This document shows, one piece after another, positions 1 to 6,422 of a stretch of 10,878 nt of DNA. Origin of the DNA: Actinomycetota bacterium (GTDB lineage Bacteria > Actinomycetota > Acidimicrobiia > IMCC26256); contig WLHA01000021.1 in the NCBI GenBank assembly GCA_009702955.1, forward strand, positions 1 through 10,878, read 5' to 3'. Position 1 is the stretch's first letter, and the number at the start of each line of letters is the position of its first letter. The position numbers and the translations under genes were made by a program. The notes beneath the pieces were generated by a model. The model did not search any database and was not told where the DNA came from. It saw only the letters and a program-made list of their open reading frames with translations.

Positions 1-878
1 GCTGCTGTCGGTGCATCTAGCAACTCATTGGTGATGCGCAGAATCGTCTCTGCTGAGATTCCACAGATGGGCGCGACTGCCTCGGGAGTAAAGCTCTCAG
101 CGAGGCGCCTCAGGTCTTCGATGCCATCAGTGAGGCCATCGGCGCGACCAAGGTCTACGCGTCCGCTAGCGAAGATCGTATTTACAATTCCAAATAGAAA
201 GTGAGCATCGGTACCCGGTCGGATAAAGAGATGCTCGTCTGCCTCCTCAGCGCTCTTAGAACGCCTTGGATCCACGACCACAAAGCGCGCCCCTCGATCC
301 TTCATGGCCCTAAGACGCCCTGGCATATCTGGCGCTGTCATGAGACTGCCGTTCGAGGCAAATGGGTTAGCACCGAGCATTAACAGATAATCAGTGTGGT
401 CAATATCTGGGATCGGCACTGAGATTGGAGTACCGAACATCAGTCCCGAGGAGACATGCTTTGGCATCTGGTCAACCGTGCTCGCTGAGAATACGTTCGT
501 AGATCCAATCGCTTGAAGCAAAACTCTGTTGTAGATAATCGGGGCCAAGTTATGAGCACATGGGTTACCAAGGTAGGCACCGATCGACTGCCTGCCGTGA
601 CGGTCGATGACACCCTTGAATCCCTCAGCGATAACTGCGAATGCCTCATCCCACGAGACCTCATGCCACTCGCTTCCGCGCCGCACTATCGGGCGAGTGA
701 GGCGATCGGGGTCGCTATTGAGATCCTTTATTGCCGCACCCTTAGGGCAGATGTATCCCTTCGAGAAGACATCCTCTTTGTCGCCGCGCACGAGGGCGAT
801 ATCACGGCCCTCCATGTGAAGCTCAAGGCCACAGGTGGCCTCACACAACGGGCAGGTGCGGTACTCGATCTGGCGCAT
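1..878 (-). CDS. molybdopterin oxidoreductase, N-terminal part (C-terminus outside window)
   Basis: My reverse-strand translation gives 292 uninterrupted residues from ATG at 878, beginning MRQIEYRTCPLCEATCGLEL. C9-x2-C12-x3-C16-x27-C44 followed by PKG is the N-terminal [4Fe-4S] motif of the DMSO-reductase/formate-dehydrogenase superfamily. Further on, GANPFASNGS (169-178) and DPRRSKSAEEADEHLFIRPGTD-type spacing (203-224) match the bis-MGD-binding domain. These enzymes are redox enzymes; substrate cannot be read from the sequence. No Tat signal is present, so a cytoplasmic location is likely. The position of the catalytic Cys/Sec of formate dehydrogenases (D-x5-C/U) is occupied by V142, with S143 and S144 next, so it should not be called a formate dehydrogenase on this evidence. 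Start chosen because GGAG lies 8 nt upstream; the frame stays open further upstream but only with weak alternative starts. Divergent from the hydrolase at 986. The C-terminal half is missing only because the window ends. Confidence 0.9.
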   Translation of the reverse strand, partial: MRQIEYRTCPLCEATCGLELHMEGRDIALVRGDKEDVFSKGYICPKGAAIKDLNSDPDRLTRPIVRRGSEWHEVSWDEAFAVIAEGFKGVIDRHGRQSIGAYLGNPCAHNLAPIIYNRVLLQAIGSTNVFSASTVDQMPKHVSSGLMFGTPISVPIPDIDHTDYLLMLGANPFASNGSLMTAPDMPGRLRAMKDRGARFVVVDPRRSKSAEEADEHLFIRPGTDAHFLFGIVNTIFASGRVDLGRADGLTDGIEDLRRLAESFTPEAVAPICGISAETILRITNELLDAPTA

Positions 879-985
879 ATTTCTGGCTCCATCGGCTTGT
901 CTGAAGAAGGTTGTGGAGGCTCTATCTGAAACCTCTCCCCGCAGGTTAGGCAACTTGCAAGCCTCGCGCCGGTACGCTCGTGGCC
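879..985. promoter_or_regulatory. divergent intergenic region with 8-bp palindrome
   Basis: About 107 bp separate two genes transcribed away from each other, so it must hold both promoters unless one is leaderless. It contains a perfect 8-bp palindrome CTTGCAAG (954-961). I found no convincing -35/-10 pair and no Shine-Dalgarno for the plus-strand gene. The operator role of the palindrome is a guess. Confidence 0.3.
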
Positions 986-1708
986 ATGACTCAGAATCGC
1001 CTCTATTTTCGACAGCTCCTAGCCGGGCGTGACTTTGCGAAAGATAACGAGATAGCACGCCAGATGGTCAACTTCGTCTACTTAGTCGGCGATCGGGAGA
1101 CCGGCGAGGCCATGATCATCGACCCGGCGTATGGGGTTCAAGAGCTCGTCGAGATTGCCGGTATCGACGGCATGAAGATCACCGGAGCGCTCGCAACCCA
1201 TTACCACCCGGATCATGTTGGCGGATCGATGATGGGTTGGGAGATTGAAGGAGCAGCGCAGCTCTTAGCGTTAGATGGAGTAAAGGCGAAGCTCCATGTT
1301 CAGAGAGACGAAGCCTGGGGGGTCAAGCGAATGACCGGACTCTCCGACTCAGATCTGATCGAGCATGATGGCGGAGACGTGGTCACCATCGGGGCTATTG
1401 AGATATCGCTTCTGCATACACCTGGCCACACCCCAGGGAGTCAGTGCTTCCTAGTTGATGGATGCTTACTCGCCGGAGACACTCTCTTTCTCGACGGCTG
1501 TGGACGTACCGACCTCCCCGGCGGAGACTCCGACGCTCTCTACGAGAGCCTCACACAGCGCCTCGCCAAACTCCCAGATGAGACCGTCCTATACCCGGGC
1601 CACATGTACTCATCCGATTCCTACGCGACCATGGGGCAGACCAGAAGCTCGAATTATGTATTTCGACTCCCAACCCTTGAGCAGTGGCGAACAATGTTCG
1701 GTGGCTGA
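986..1708 (+). CDS. metallo-beta-lactamase-fold hydrolase (glyoxalase II-like)
   Basis: A 240-residue protein with the complete metal-binding set of the MBL fold: H72-x-H74-x-D76-H77 (THYHPDH), H148 in HTPGHTPGS, D165 in GDTLF, and H206 in YPGH. The stretch GDTLFLDGCGRTDLPGGD is typical of glyoxalase II, persulfide dioxygenase and YcbL-like members, which hydrolyse thioesters or oxidise persulfides using one or two metal ions. The substrate cannot be decided here; there is no fused rhodanese domain and the protein is cytoplasmic (no signal peptide). An in-frame GTG lies two codons earlier (980); neither start has a visible Shine-Dalgarno, so translation may be leaderless and the choice of ATG is uncertain. 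The upstream frame is closed by a stop at 947. The amidase follows 73 bp downstream in the same direction. Confidence 0.9.
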   Translation: MTQNRLYFRQLLAGRDFAKDNEIARQMVNFVYLVGDRETGEAMIIDPAYGVQELVEIAGIDGMKITGALATHYHPDHVGGSMMGWEIEGAAQLLALDGVKAKLHVQRDEAWGVKRMTGLSDSDLIEHDGGDVVTIGAIEISLLHTPGHTPGSQCFLVDGCLLAGDTLFLDGCGRTDLPGGDSDALYESLTQRLAKLPDETVLYPGHMYSSDSYATMGQTRSSNYVFRLPTLEQWRTMFGG

Positions 1709-1711
1709 GCC

Positions 1712-1780
1712 CCTCTAATTATCTGGCCTCTAATTATCAGGCCTTAAGCATCAGGTTGAGTATTCGGCCTAACATCCGCC
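1712..1780. repeat. degenerate ~15-nt tandem array between two genes
   Basis: Two near-identical 15-nt units, CCTCTAATTATCTGG (1712-1726) and CCTCTAATTATCAGG (1727-1741), are followed by a clear third copy with one deletion, CCTTAAGCATCAGG (1742-1755), and two much weaker segments, TTGAGTATTCGG (1756-1767) and CCTAACATCCGCC (1768-1780). Together they fill almost the whole gap between the hydrolase stop and the amidase start. The first two units are certain by eye; the last two may be chance. Confidence 0.65.
1770..1775 (+). promoter_or_regulatory. possible -10 element of a leaderless amidase transcript
   Basis: TAACAT ends 6 nt before the amidase ATG at 1782, the spacing expected if transcription starts at the A of the start codon. 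There is no Shine-Dalgarno before this ATG, which supports a leaderless mRNA, a common arrangement in Actinobacteria. No good -35 hexamer is visible at 16-18 nt upstream. Confidence 0.35.
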
Positions 1781-1781
1781 C

Positions 1782-3176
1782 ATGACAGATGCACCGTGGT
1801 CCGGAGATACTTGTTCGCTAGTTGATGCTTTCCGCTCAGGGGATCACTCCCCTAGTGCTGAGCTCGAGTCGACGCTCGCCGCAGTTGCAGCATCGTCACT
1901 CAACGCATTCTCATTCTTAGATGCTGACGCCGCTCGCGCCGCAGCCTCCGTTGCTGATGTGTCTCTTCCTTTTGGTGGAGTGCCGATCGGGGTCAAAGAG
2001 TTGGATGCCGTTAAGGGCTGGCCAATGACCGAGGCAAGCGTCCCGCTACGCGACGAAATCTCAGACTTCGACTCCACAAAAGTTGCACGACTTCGTGATG
2101 CGGGAGCGATCCCATTCGGACTCACAACATCAAGTGAGTTCGGTGGCGTGAACCTCACCTACACAAAGCTCAATGGCGCGACGAATAATCCATGGAACAA
2201 AGATCAAACTCCGGGAGGATCCTCGGGTGGTTCTGCTGCTGCGGTTGCAGGCGGAATAGTCACGATGGCTACGGGCGGGGATGGCGGCGGATCCATTCGA
2301 ATCCCTGCAGGGTTTACTGGTCTCCCCGGACTCAAGGGAACCTACGGCCGTATACCCAAAGGCCCCAATATGGTTATGGCGTCGTTGACTGCGGTTAGCG
2401 GATGCCTCTCGCGCTCAGTGCGCGACATTGCGCGATTCTTTGATGTCACGAATGGATTCGATTCTCGCGACCCATACAGCCTTCTACGGGTTGAGGGATG
2501 GGAGAAAGGCCTTGGATCCCAGCTCGATTCGCTGCGCGGCAAGAAGTGCGCAATCTCGGTTGATCTCGGCCGTGCGAGTGTCGCTAGCGATGTATCGGAT
2601 CAGGTTCAGGAAGCAGCAGAGTGGCTCGCCTCCGAGCTTGGCCTTGAGATCATTGATGTTGACTTTAGGGTTCCAGAGCTCTCCTACGAATGGGCGCTCT
2701 CTGGGATGGGCGAGTTGTTAATGCGACTCGGCGATAAATACCCTGCATGCGCCGAGGATCTAACACCGCAGATTGCATTCGGTTTAGAGCTAGGAAAATC
2801 GATGTACAACATTGAGACACGCGGGCGCATCGAGTCGCAGCGGGTCCGGATGAACGAATGCATGGCCGATGTATTTGATCAAGTCGATTTTGTATTCGCC
2901 TCTACCAACCCAGACGTTGCATTCGGATCCCACGGTCCACTCCCCGAGACCATCGACGGAAAGCACGTAGGGCTAGGGAACAACGGCGCGTTAACGATCC
3001 CTGCCAACATCTACGGAAACCCTGCTGTGAGCATCCCAACTGGCCTAGTCAGAGGACTCCCCGTTGGTCTACAAGTTCTTGCACCGCACCACCGTGAGCA
3101 GTGGCTTCTCGACATGGCACTCGCTTTCGAACGTGCTCGCCCCTGGCCGCTAACTGCACCTGGTGGCCCCGCGTAG
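1782..3176 (+). CDS. amidase-signature family hydrolase
   Basis: A 464-residue serine hydrolase of the amidase signature (AS) family, which cleaves carboxylic amides to acid and ammonia through a Ser-cisSer-Lys triad. The triad can be placed: K72 in GVKELD, cis-Ser S147 in PGGSSGGSAAAVAGG, and nucleophile S171 in GGDGGGSIRIPAG. The spacings (75 and 24 residues) equal those of fatty acid amide hydrolase (K142, S217, S241). The C-terminal GNPAVSIPTG...GLPVGLQVLAP block is also characteristic, and the length is normal. No signal peptide, so cytoplasmic. GatA, the glutaminyl-tRNA amidotransferase subunit, belongs to the same family, but no gatB or gatC is adjacent and the sequence looks like a stand-alone amidase; substrate unknown. 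The ATG has no Shine-Dalgarno and may be read leaderless. The zinc-ribbon gene follows 93 bp downstream. Confidence 0.93.
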   Translation: MTDAPWSGDTCSLVDAFRSGDHSPSAELESTLAAVAASSLNAFSFLDADAARAAASVADVSLPFGGVPIGVKELDAVKGWPMTEASVPLRDEISDFDSTKVARLRDAGAIPFGLTTSSEFGGVNLTYTKLNGATNNPWNKDQTPGGSSGGSAAAVAGGIVTMATGGDGGGSIRIPAGFTGLPGLKGTYGRIPKGPNMVMASLTAVSGCLSRSVRDIARFFDVTNGFDSRDPYSLLRVEGWEKGLGSQLDSLRGKKCAISVDLGRASVASDVSDQVQEAAEWLASELGLEIIDVDFRVPELSYEWALSGMGELLMRLGDKYPACAEDLTPQIAFGLELGKSMYNIETRGRIESQRVRMNECMADVFDQVDFVFASTNPDVAFGSHGPLPETIDGKHVGLGNNGALTIPANIYGNPAVSIPTGLVRGLPVGLQVLAPHHREQWLLDMALAFERARPWPLTAPGGPA

Positions 3177-3269
3177 CAAGCACGCTTTCCTGATCACTCC
3201 CGCGCGCAACTGTGTCGCAATAGCCCAATACCTGCCACTCTTGGAAGCGTCTGGGCATAAGGTGTATTC

Positions 3270-3464
3270 ATGCAACCTGTAGAGATCATTGTCTGTGTCG
3301 AGTGCGGTGGCCGTGCTCACCTCCTATACGTACCTGACCCAGAGTCGCCATTTGTGGAGGGCGACTACGCGGCATACCGATGTGAGGAGTGCATGGATCG
3401 CTTTGACCTAGAGGTCACAGCCGAGGATGTTGCTGACGAGGAGCGCGGCGCTCCCGAGTTCTAA
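3270..3464 (+). CDS. small zinc-ribbon-like protein
   Basis: A 64-residue acidic protein with two CxxC knuckles, C9-x2-C12 (CVECGG) and C38-x2-C41 (CEECMDRF), 25 residues apart, the pattern of a zinc ribbon binding one Zn(II). Between them is a short hydrophobic strand (AHLLYV) and a proline-rich turn; the tail after residue 48 is acidic (EDVADEERG). AAGGTG lies 5 nt before the ATG and serves as Shine-Dalgarno. Stand-alone ribbons of this size can bind nucleic acid or a protein partner, but nothing here tells which; I do not recognise a named gene. It is the last gene before the hairpin at 3472-3499 and could be co-transcribed with the amidase. Confidence 0.8.
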   Translation: MQPVEIIVCVECGGRAHLLYVPDPESPFVEGDYAAYRCEECMDRFDLEVTAEDVADEERGAPEF

Positions 3465-3471
3465 TACGCGA

Positions 3472-3499
3472 AACAGGCCCGACCGAAGTCGGGCCTGTT
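3472..3499. terminator. bidirectional hairpin terminator between converging genes
   Basis: A perfect 12-bp stem, AACAGGCCCGAC paired with GTCGGGCCTGTT, closes on a 4-nt loop. Read on the minus strand the loop is UUCG closed by C-G, the exceptionally stable tetraloop. It lies 7 nt after the zinc-ribbon stop and 24 nt after the aldehyde dehydrogenase stop on the other strand, so it can serve both. The U-tract is short on the minus side (TTTCG) and absent on the plus side. Confidence 0.85.
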
Positions 3500-3523
3500 C
3501 ACACAAAAATGGGATGTTGCGAG

Positions 3524-4951
3524 TTAGCTGGGGATCTGAAGTGACTTCGTCTCTAGGAACTCACGGAGTCCGTATGTGCCGTACTCACGACCGAGCCCAG
3601 ACTGCTTGAATCCACCGAAGGGTGCAGCAAGGTTGAACTGCGGTCCGTTGATGTCGACCTGGCCAGACTCAAGGCGACGCGCAACACGAACCGCCTCGTC
3701 CTTGTTGGCTGAGTAAACGCCAGCGCTGAGTCCGTAGATCGTGTCGTTTGCAATGCGCACAGCGTCATCTTCATCTTCGTATGTGATGATGCAGAGCACT
3801 GGACCAAAGATCTCTTCACGAGCAATGGTCATGTCGTTCGTAACATCAGCGAAGACAGTCGGCTTGATGTAGAAGCCCTTCTCAAACTCCTCAGGCTGCT
3901 CAACGCCACCGGTTACGAGAGTTGCCCCTTCGTCAATGCCCTTCTGAATGTAGGCACGCACGCGCTCCTGCTGAACCTTTGAGGCCATCGGCCCAAGCCC
4001 AACAATTGTGTCGCCGGTTGGGTCGCAGGGAGCGTAAGACTCCGCTACCTCTTTGGCCTTCGCCACGAACTCGTCCTTGCGGCTTGCAGGCACGAGCATG
4101 CGTGTCCATGCGATGCAGGTCTGCCCACCGTTCATGTATGCAGACTGGAAACCAGCGTTGACTGCCTCATCAACTGGAGAGTCCTCAAGAATGATGAACG
4201 GAGACTTTCCACCGAGCTCAAGCGTGACCTTCTTAACGTGCTGAGCGGCAAGCGCCATGATCTGCCTACCTGCACGTGTGGATCCTGTGAAGGAGATCTT
4301 CGCAATGTCGGGGTGAGTCACTAGCGCCTCACCAACAGTTGTCCCGTGGCCAGAGACGAGGTTAAACACACCAGCTGGCAAGCCGATCTCGTCGAATATC
4401 TCAGCAAGGATGAAGGCGGTGATTGGGGCAACCTCGCTGGGCTTCAAAACGACCGTGCAACCAGATGCAAGTGCAGGAGCGATCTTCGCCACTACCTGGT
4501 GCAGCGGGTAGTTCCAAGGAGTGATGCATGCAACTACTCCGATTGGCTCATGCACTACGAGCGATGCACCGACCTGCTCCTCGAACTGGTAGGTCTCCGC
4601 AATCTCAACGAAGGAGTGCGCCATTGCGGCGGGGAGACCGGCCTGAGCGATCTGGCTAAAGAACTTGATTGTTCCAACCTCGGCGGTCACGGAGGCCGCG
4701 ATCTCCTCTAGTCGAGCGTTGAGTCCCTCGGAGAGGCGCTGCAAGTACTTTGCACGCTCATCACGAGAGGTCTGTGACCAACCCGGGAATGCAGCCTTCG
4801 CAGCAGCAACGGCCTTATCGACGTCAGCGGCAGTTCCCTCAGGAATAGTTGCCATTAGCTCCTCAGTAGAGGCGTTAATAACGTCGTGTGTCTCGCTGCT
4901 CGTGGATGACACCCATGAACCATTGATGTAGATCTTGTCGTAGACGCGCAT
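3524..4951 (-). CDS. NAD(P)-dependent aldehyde dehydrogenase
   Basis: A 475-residue aldehyde dehydrogenase superfamily enzyme that oxidises an aldehyde to the acid with NAD(P)+. Visible hallmarks: N147 in TPWNYP (oxyanion hole), K170 in LKPSE (cofactor binding), FTGST (221-225, nucleotide-binding loop), E245 in LELGGKSP (general base), nucleophile C279 in GQTCIAWTR, EEIFGPVL, and the C-terminal PFGGFKQSGLGRE. Length is standard and all catalytic residues are present. The substrate is not readable; the overall type is that of broad-specificity or betaine/semialdehyde dehydrogenases. GGGGG five nt before the ATG is the likely ribosome site. No signal peptide. The uncharacterised gene at 6206-5172 lies upstream on the same strand, but the 220-bp gap with a tandem array suggests a separate promoter. 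Transcription ends at the 3472-3499 hairpin. Confidence 0.95.
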   Translation of the reverse strand: MRVYDKIYINGSWVSSTSSETHDVINASTEELMATIPEGTAADVDKAVAAAKAAFPGWSQTSRDERAKYLQRLSEGLNARLEEIAASVTAEVGTIKFFSQIAQAGLPAAMAHSFVEIAETYQFEEQVGASLVVHEPIGVVACITPWNYPLHQVVAKIAPALASGCTVVLKPSEVAPITAFILAEIFDEIGLPAGVFNLVSGHGTTVGEALVTHPDIAKISFTGSTRAGRQIMALAAQHVKKVTLELGGKSPFIILEDSPVDEAVNAGFQSAYMNGGQTCIAWTRMLVPASRKDEFVAKAKEVAESYAPCDPTGDTIVGLGPMASKVQQERVRAYIQKGIDEGATLVTGGVEQPEEFEKGFYIKPTVFADVTNDMTIAREEIFGPVLCIITYEDEDDAVRIANDTIYGLSAGVYSANKDEAVRVARRLESGQVDINGPQFNLAAPFGGFKQSGLGREYGTYGLREFLETKSLQIPS

Positions 4952-5003
4952 TGCTACCCCCGAGGTTGGAAAGTTTTTGGATTAATTACTTGATTCACTT
5001 ATC

Positions 5004-5108
5004 AGTCTGTCTTGAATAAGTCTGTCTTGAATAAGTCTGTCTTGAATAAGTCTGTCTTGAAATAGATCGTCTTGAATTCGATTGTCTTGAATTAGTTCGT
5101 CTTGCTTC
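5004..5108. repeat. seven-unit tandem array of 15 bp
   Basis: Seven contiguous 15-nt units: three identical copies of AGTCTGTCTTGAATA (5004-5048), then AGTCTGTCTTGAAAT (5049), AGATCGTCTTGAATT (5064), CGATTGTCTTGAATT (5079) and AGTTCGTCTTGCTTC (5094-5108). The invariant core is GTCTTG. Copies nearest the aldehyde dehydrogenase start are identical and those farther away progressively differ, as expected if the left end expanded recently. It lies 53 bp upstream of the dehydrogenase ATG. On the minus strand each of the six complete cores reads CAAGAC, giving AAGACA in the first four. No spacers separate the units, so it is not a CRISPR array. Confidence 0.92.
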
Positions 5109-5141
5109 TGTGCAGGCTAATACTCATAGGAGTCATTTGCC

Positions 5142-5151
5142 TAGCCGGCTA
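5142..5151. other. 10-bp perfect palindrome
   Basis: TAGCCGGCTA lies 20 bp downstream of the stop of the gene at 6206-5172 and next to the tandem array. It could be part of a weak terminator for that gene or a protein-binding site; there is no U-tract on the minus strand, so a classic intrinsic terminator is unlikely. Confidence 0.35.
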
Positions 5152-5171
5152 ATCCGTTGATTCATTGAGAA

Positions 5172-6206
5172 TTAAGCATCCTCACCGGTGCCATTAGATT
5201 CGGCTTCATCGCCTTCCTCGCCGGGGTCATTCGCACCGATTGCCCATGCCTCCCCGGTATCAGGGTCATCTACTGCGAGATAGAGAGACCAACCCGATAC
5301 TGGCTGACTTGGCTCCCAGCACCACCAGTCGAATCCGCTGAGGGCCACGCCGAGCTCGTCTGGGTCCACTGGCCACTCCTCGAAGCCGGCCAGAGCAGCG
5401 ACTGCAACCCATGCATCGAGGCGCCCGATTGCGCCACCACGCCTGCGACCAGTAGCGCCGCCGGAGGATGCCGCCCACGCCATCCATGCCATTGCATCAG
5501 AACCCGATATTTGAGCCATTCGTGTTACTTCTGGGTCAATCACAGCCACTGCTGATGCTGCGTCTCCATCAACCGCAACTGCCTGAGCCACGGTTCGCGA
5601 ACTGCCACGCCATCCCTGCACAAGAGCAAGCAGTGCGCCTATCGACTCTGGATCTTCGAAAGTCTTTGAGAGAGCCGCCATTGGCTGGCTGCGAAAATTA
5701 GGTGGTGGTGGCGAAGGAAAACTCGCTCCGTCGGCCTTGTACTCAGCGAGCGCGTACCTAGGCTCCCAATATTGGAGGACTCGCGGCAGGTCGAGCGGGT
5801 CCGGCTCATCGAGCACGTACTCGGTGAGATCCTCTCCCCTCAATACTCGCTCGTACATTGCGAACGCTCCGGCCGGGCCCTCTGGGATAAAGGGTGCCAA
5901 CTCTGCCCATTCATGGAACTGGGCGACTACCTCGGATAGCGGGCCTGGGGCGAACTTGGCAGCACCGTCTACGACTACTTCGCCGGCCCACTCGCTCGGC
6001 GCCTCTAGGGCAAGCCGGTAGGCCGCATGGTGAGCAGCAGGCCAGAGTTGAAAACCGCGGTCAATTGCTCGCTCGCACCGCTCCCCGATCTCGACAAGCG
6101 CATCCCAGTCATTTCGAGCGCAGGCCGCATTAATTGCTCGGAGCAACTCATTGAGGTCATTTCCGGCGACAATCTCTGCAATTGATTTATCTGAGCCGCT
6201 ATCCAT
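5172..6206 (-). CDS. uncharacterised protein, 344 residues
   Basis: I cannot assign a function. The N-terminal half looks helical, with a tetratricopeptide-like feel (ACARNDWDALVEIGERCERAIDRGFQLWPAAHHAAYRLALEAP, residues 29-70, broken by aromatic residues), then WAELAPFIP (100-108), a proline run SPPPPN (165-170), an alanine-rich segment (204-249), a basic patch TGRRRG (252-257), a tryptophan-rich block FDWWCWEP...GWSLYLAVDD (292-314), and a very acidic tail (328-344). There is no signal peptide or membrane helix, so it is probably cytoplasmic. The pattern resembles hypothetical proteins I associate with Actinobacteria, but I cannot name a domain. Start: ATG at 6206, with AAGGGG only one nt away, an unusually close Shine-Dalgarno; a stop five codons upstream excludes an earlier start. 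Divergent from citrate synthase. Confidence 0.8.
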   Translation of the reverse strand: MDSGSDKSIAEIVAGNDLNELLRAINAACARNDWDALVEIGERCERAIDRGFQLWPAAHHAAYRLALEAPSEWAGEVVVDGAAKFAPGPLSEVVAQFHEWAELAPFIPEGPAGAFAMYERVLRGEDLTEYVLDEPDPLDLPRVLQYWEPRYALAEYKADGASFPSPPPPNFRSQPMAALSKTFEDPESIGALLALVQGWRGSSRTVAQAVAVDGDAASAVAVIDPEVTRMAQISGSDAMAWMAWAASSGGATGRRRGGAIGRLDAWVAVAALAGFEEWPVDPDELGVALSGFDWWCWEPSQPVSGWSLYLAVDDPDTGEAWAIGANDPGEEGDEAESNGTGEDA

Positions 6207-6422
6207 GCCCCTTGCGTATCAGATACTCCAGGGCTTTGCCCGCACCTAGCGGATACTCGAGGTGCAGAACAGGCCTAAATTTTTGTTGCGCGCACGTGAA
6301 CAACCTAGGCAGAGTCCGCCACTTCAGGGCTATTTTCGGTAGATTCACTTGTAGGTCAAAGAATTCCCAGCGAATTATGAGACCGTAAATAGTCCTAAAT
6401 GAAACCAAAAGAGGAGCGCATC
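6207..6422. promoter_or_regulatory. divergent promoter region upstream of citrate synthase
   Basis: This 216-bp gap separates divergent genes and must carry promoters in both directions. It contains a 21-bp operator-like inverted repeat, TTGTT-N11-AACAA (6283-6303), around a GCGCGCACGTG centre. Towards citrate synthase, TTGTAG (6349-6354) and AATTAT (6373-6378) are separated by 18 nt and could be weak -35/-10 boxes. Both calls are tentative. Confidence 0.35.
6411..6416 (+). promoter_or_regulatory. ribosome binding site fixing the citrate synthase start
   Basis: GAGGAG (in AAAAGAGGAG) lies 6 nt before GTG 6423. It falls inside the longer open frame that begins at ATG 6399, so it argues for GTG 6423 as the true start. 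Confidence 0.8.

Noticed and set aside
513..929. 138-codon open frame on the plus strand
   Set aside because: It lies antisense to the molybdopterin oxidoreductase, whose motifs are unambiguous; the overlapping frame has no recognisable features.
1782..3176. GatA, subunit of the tRNA amidotransferase
   Set aside because: Same family, but no GatB/GatC neighbours and the 464-residue sequence carries no feature that points specifically to the tRNA-dependent enzyme.
4346..4711. 121-codon open frame on the plus strand
   Set aside because: Antisense to the aldehyde dehydrogenase catalytic core; no motif or start signal.
5004..5108. Possible CRISPR array or repeat-encoding peptide
   Set aside because: Units are contiguous without spacers, so it is not CRISPR. 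All three minus-strand frames through the repeat stay open because 15 is a multiple of three, but there is no long frame with a start and ribosome site, and the dehydrogenase N-terminus is normal without it.
6399..6422. Eight-codon extension of citrate synthase (ATG 6399)
   Set aside because: The strong Shine-Dalgarno lies inside it, 6 nt before GTG 6423, and the shorter protein has the expected N-terminus.
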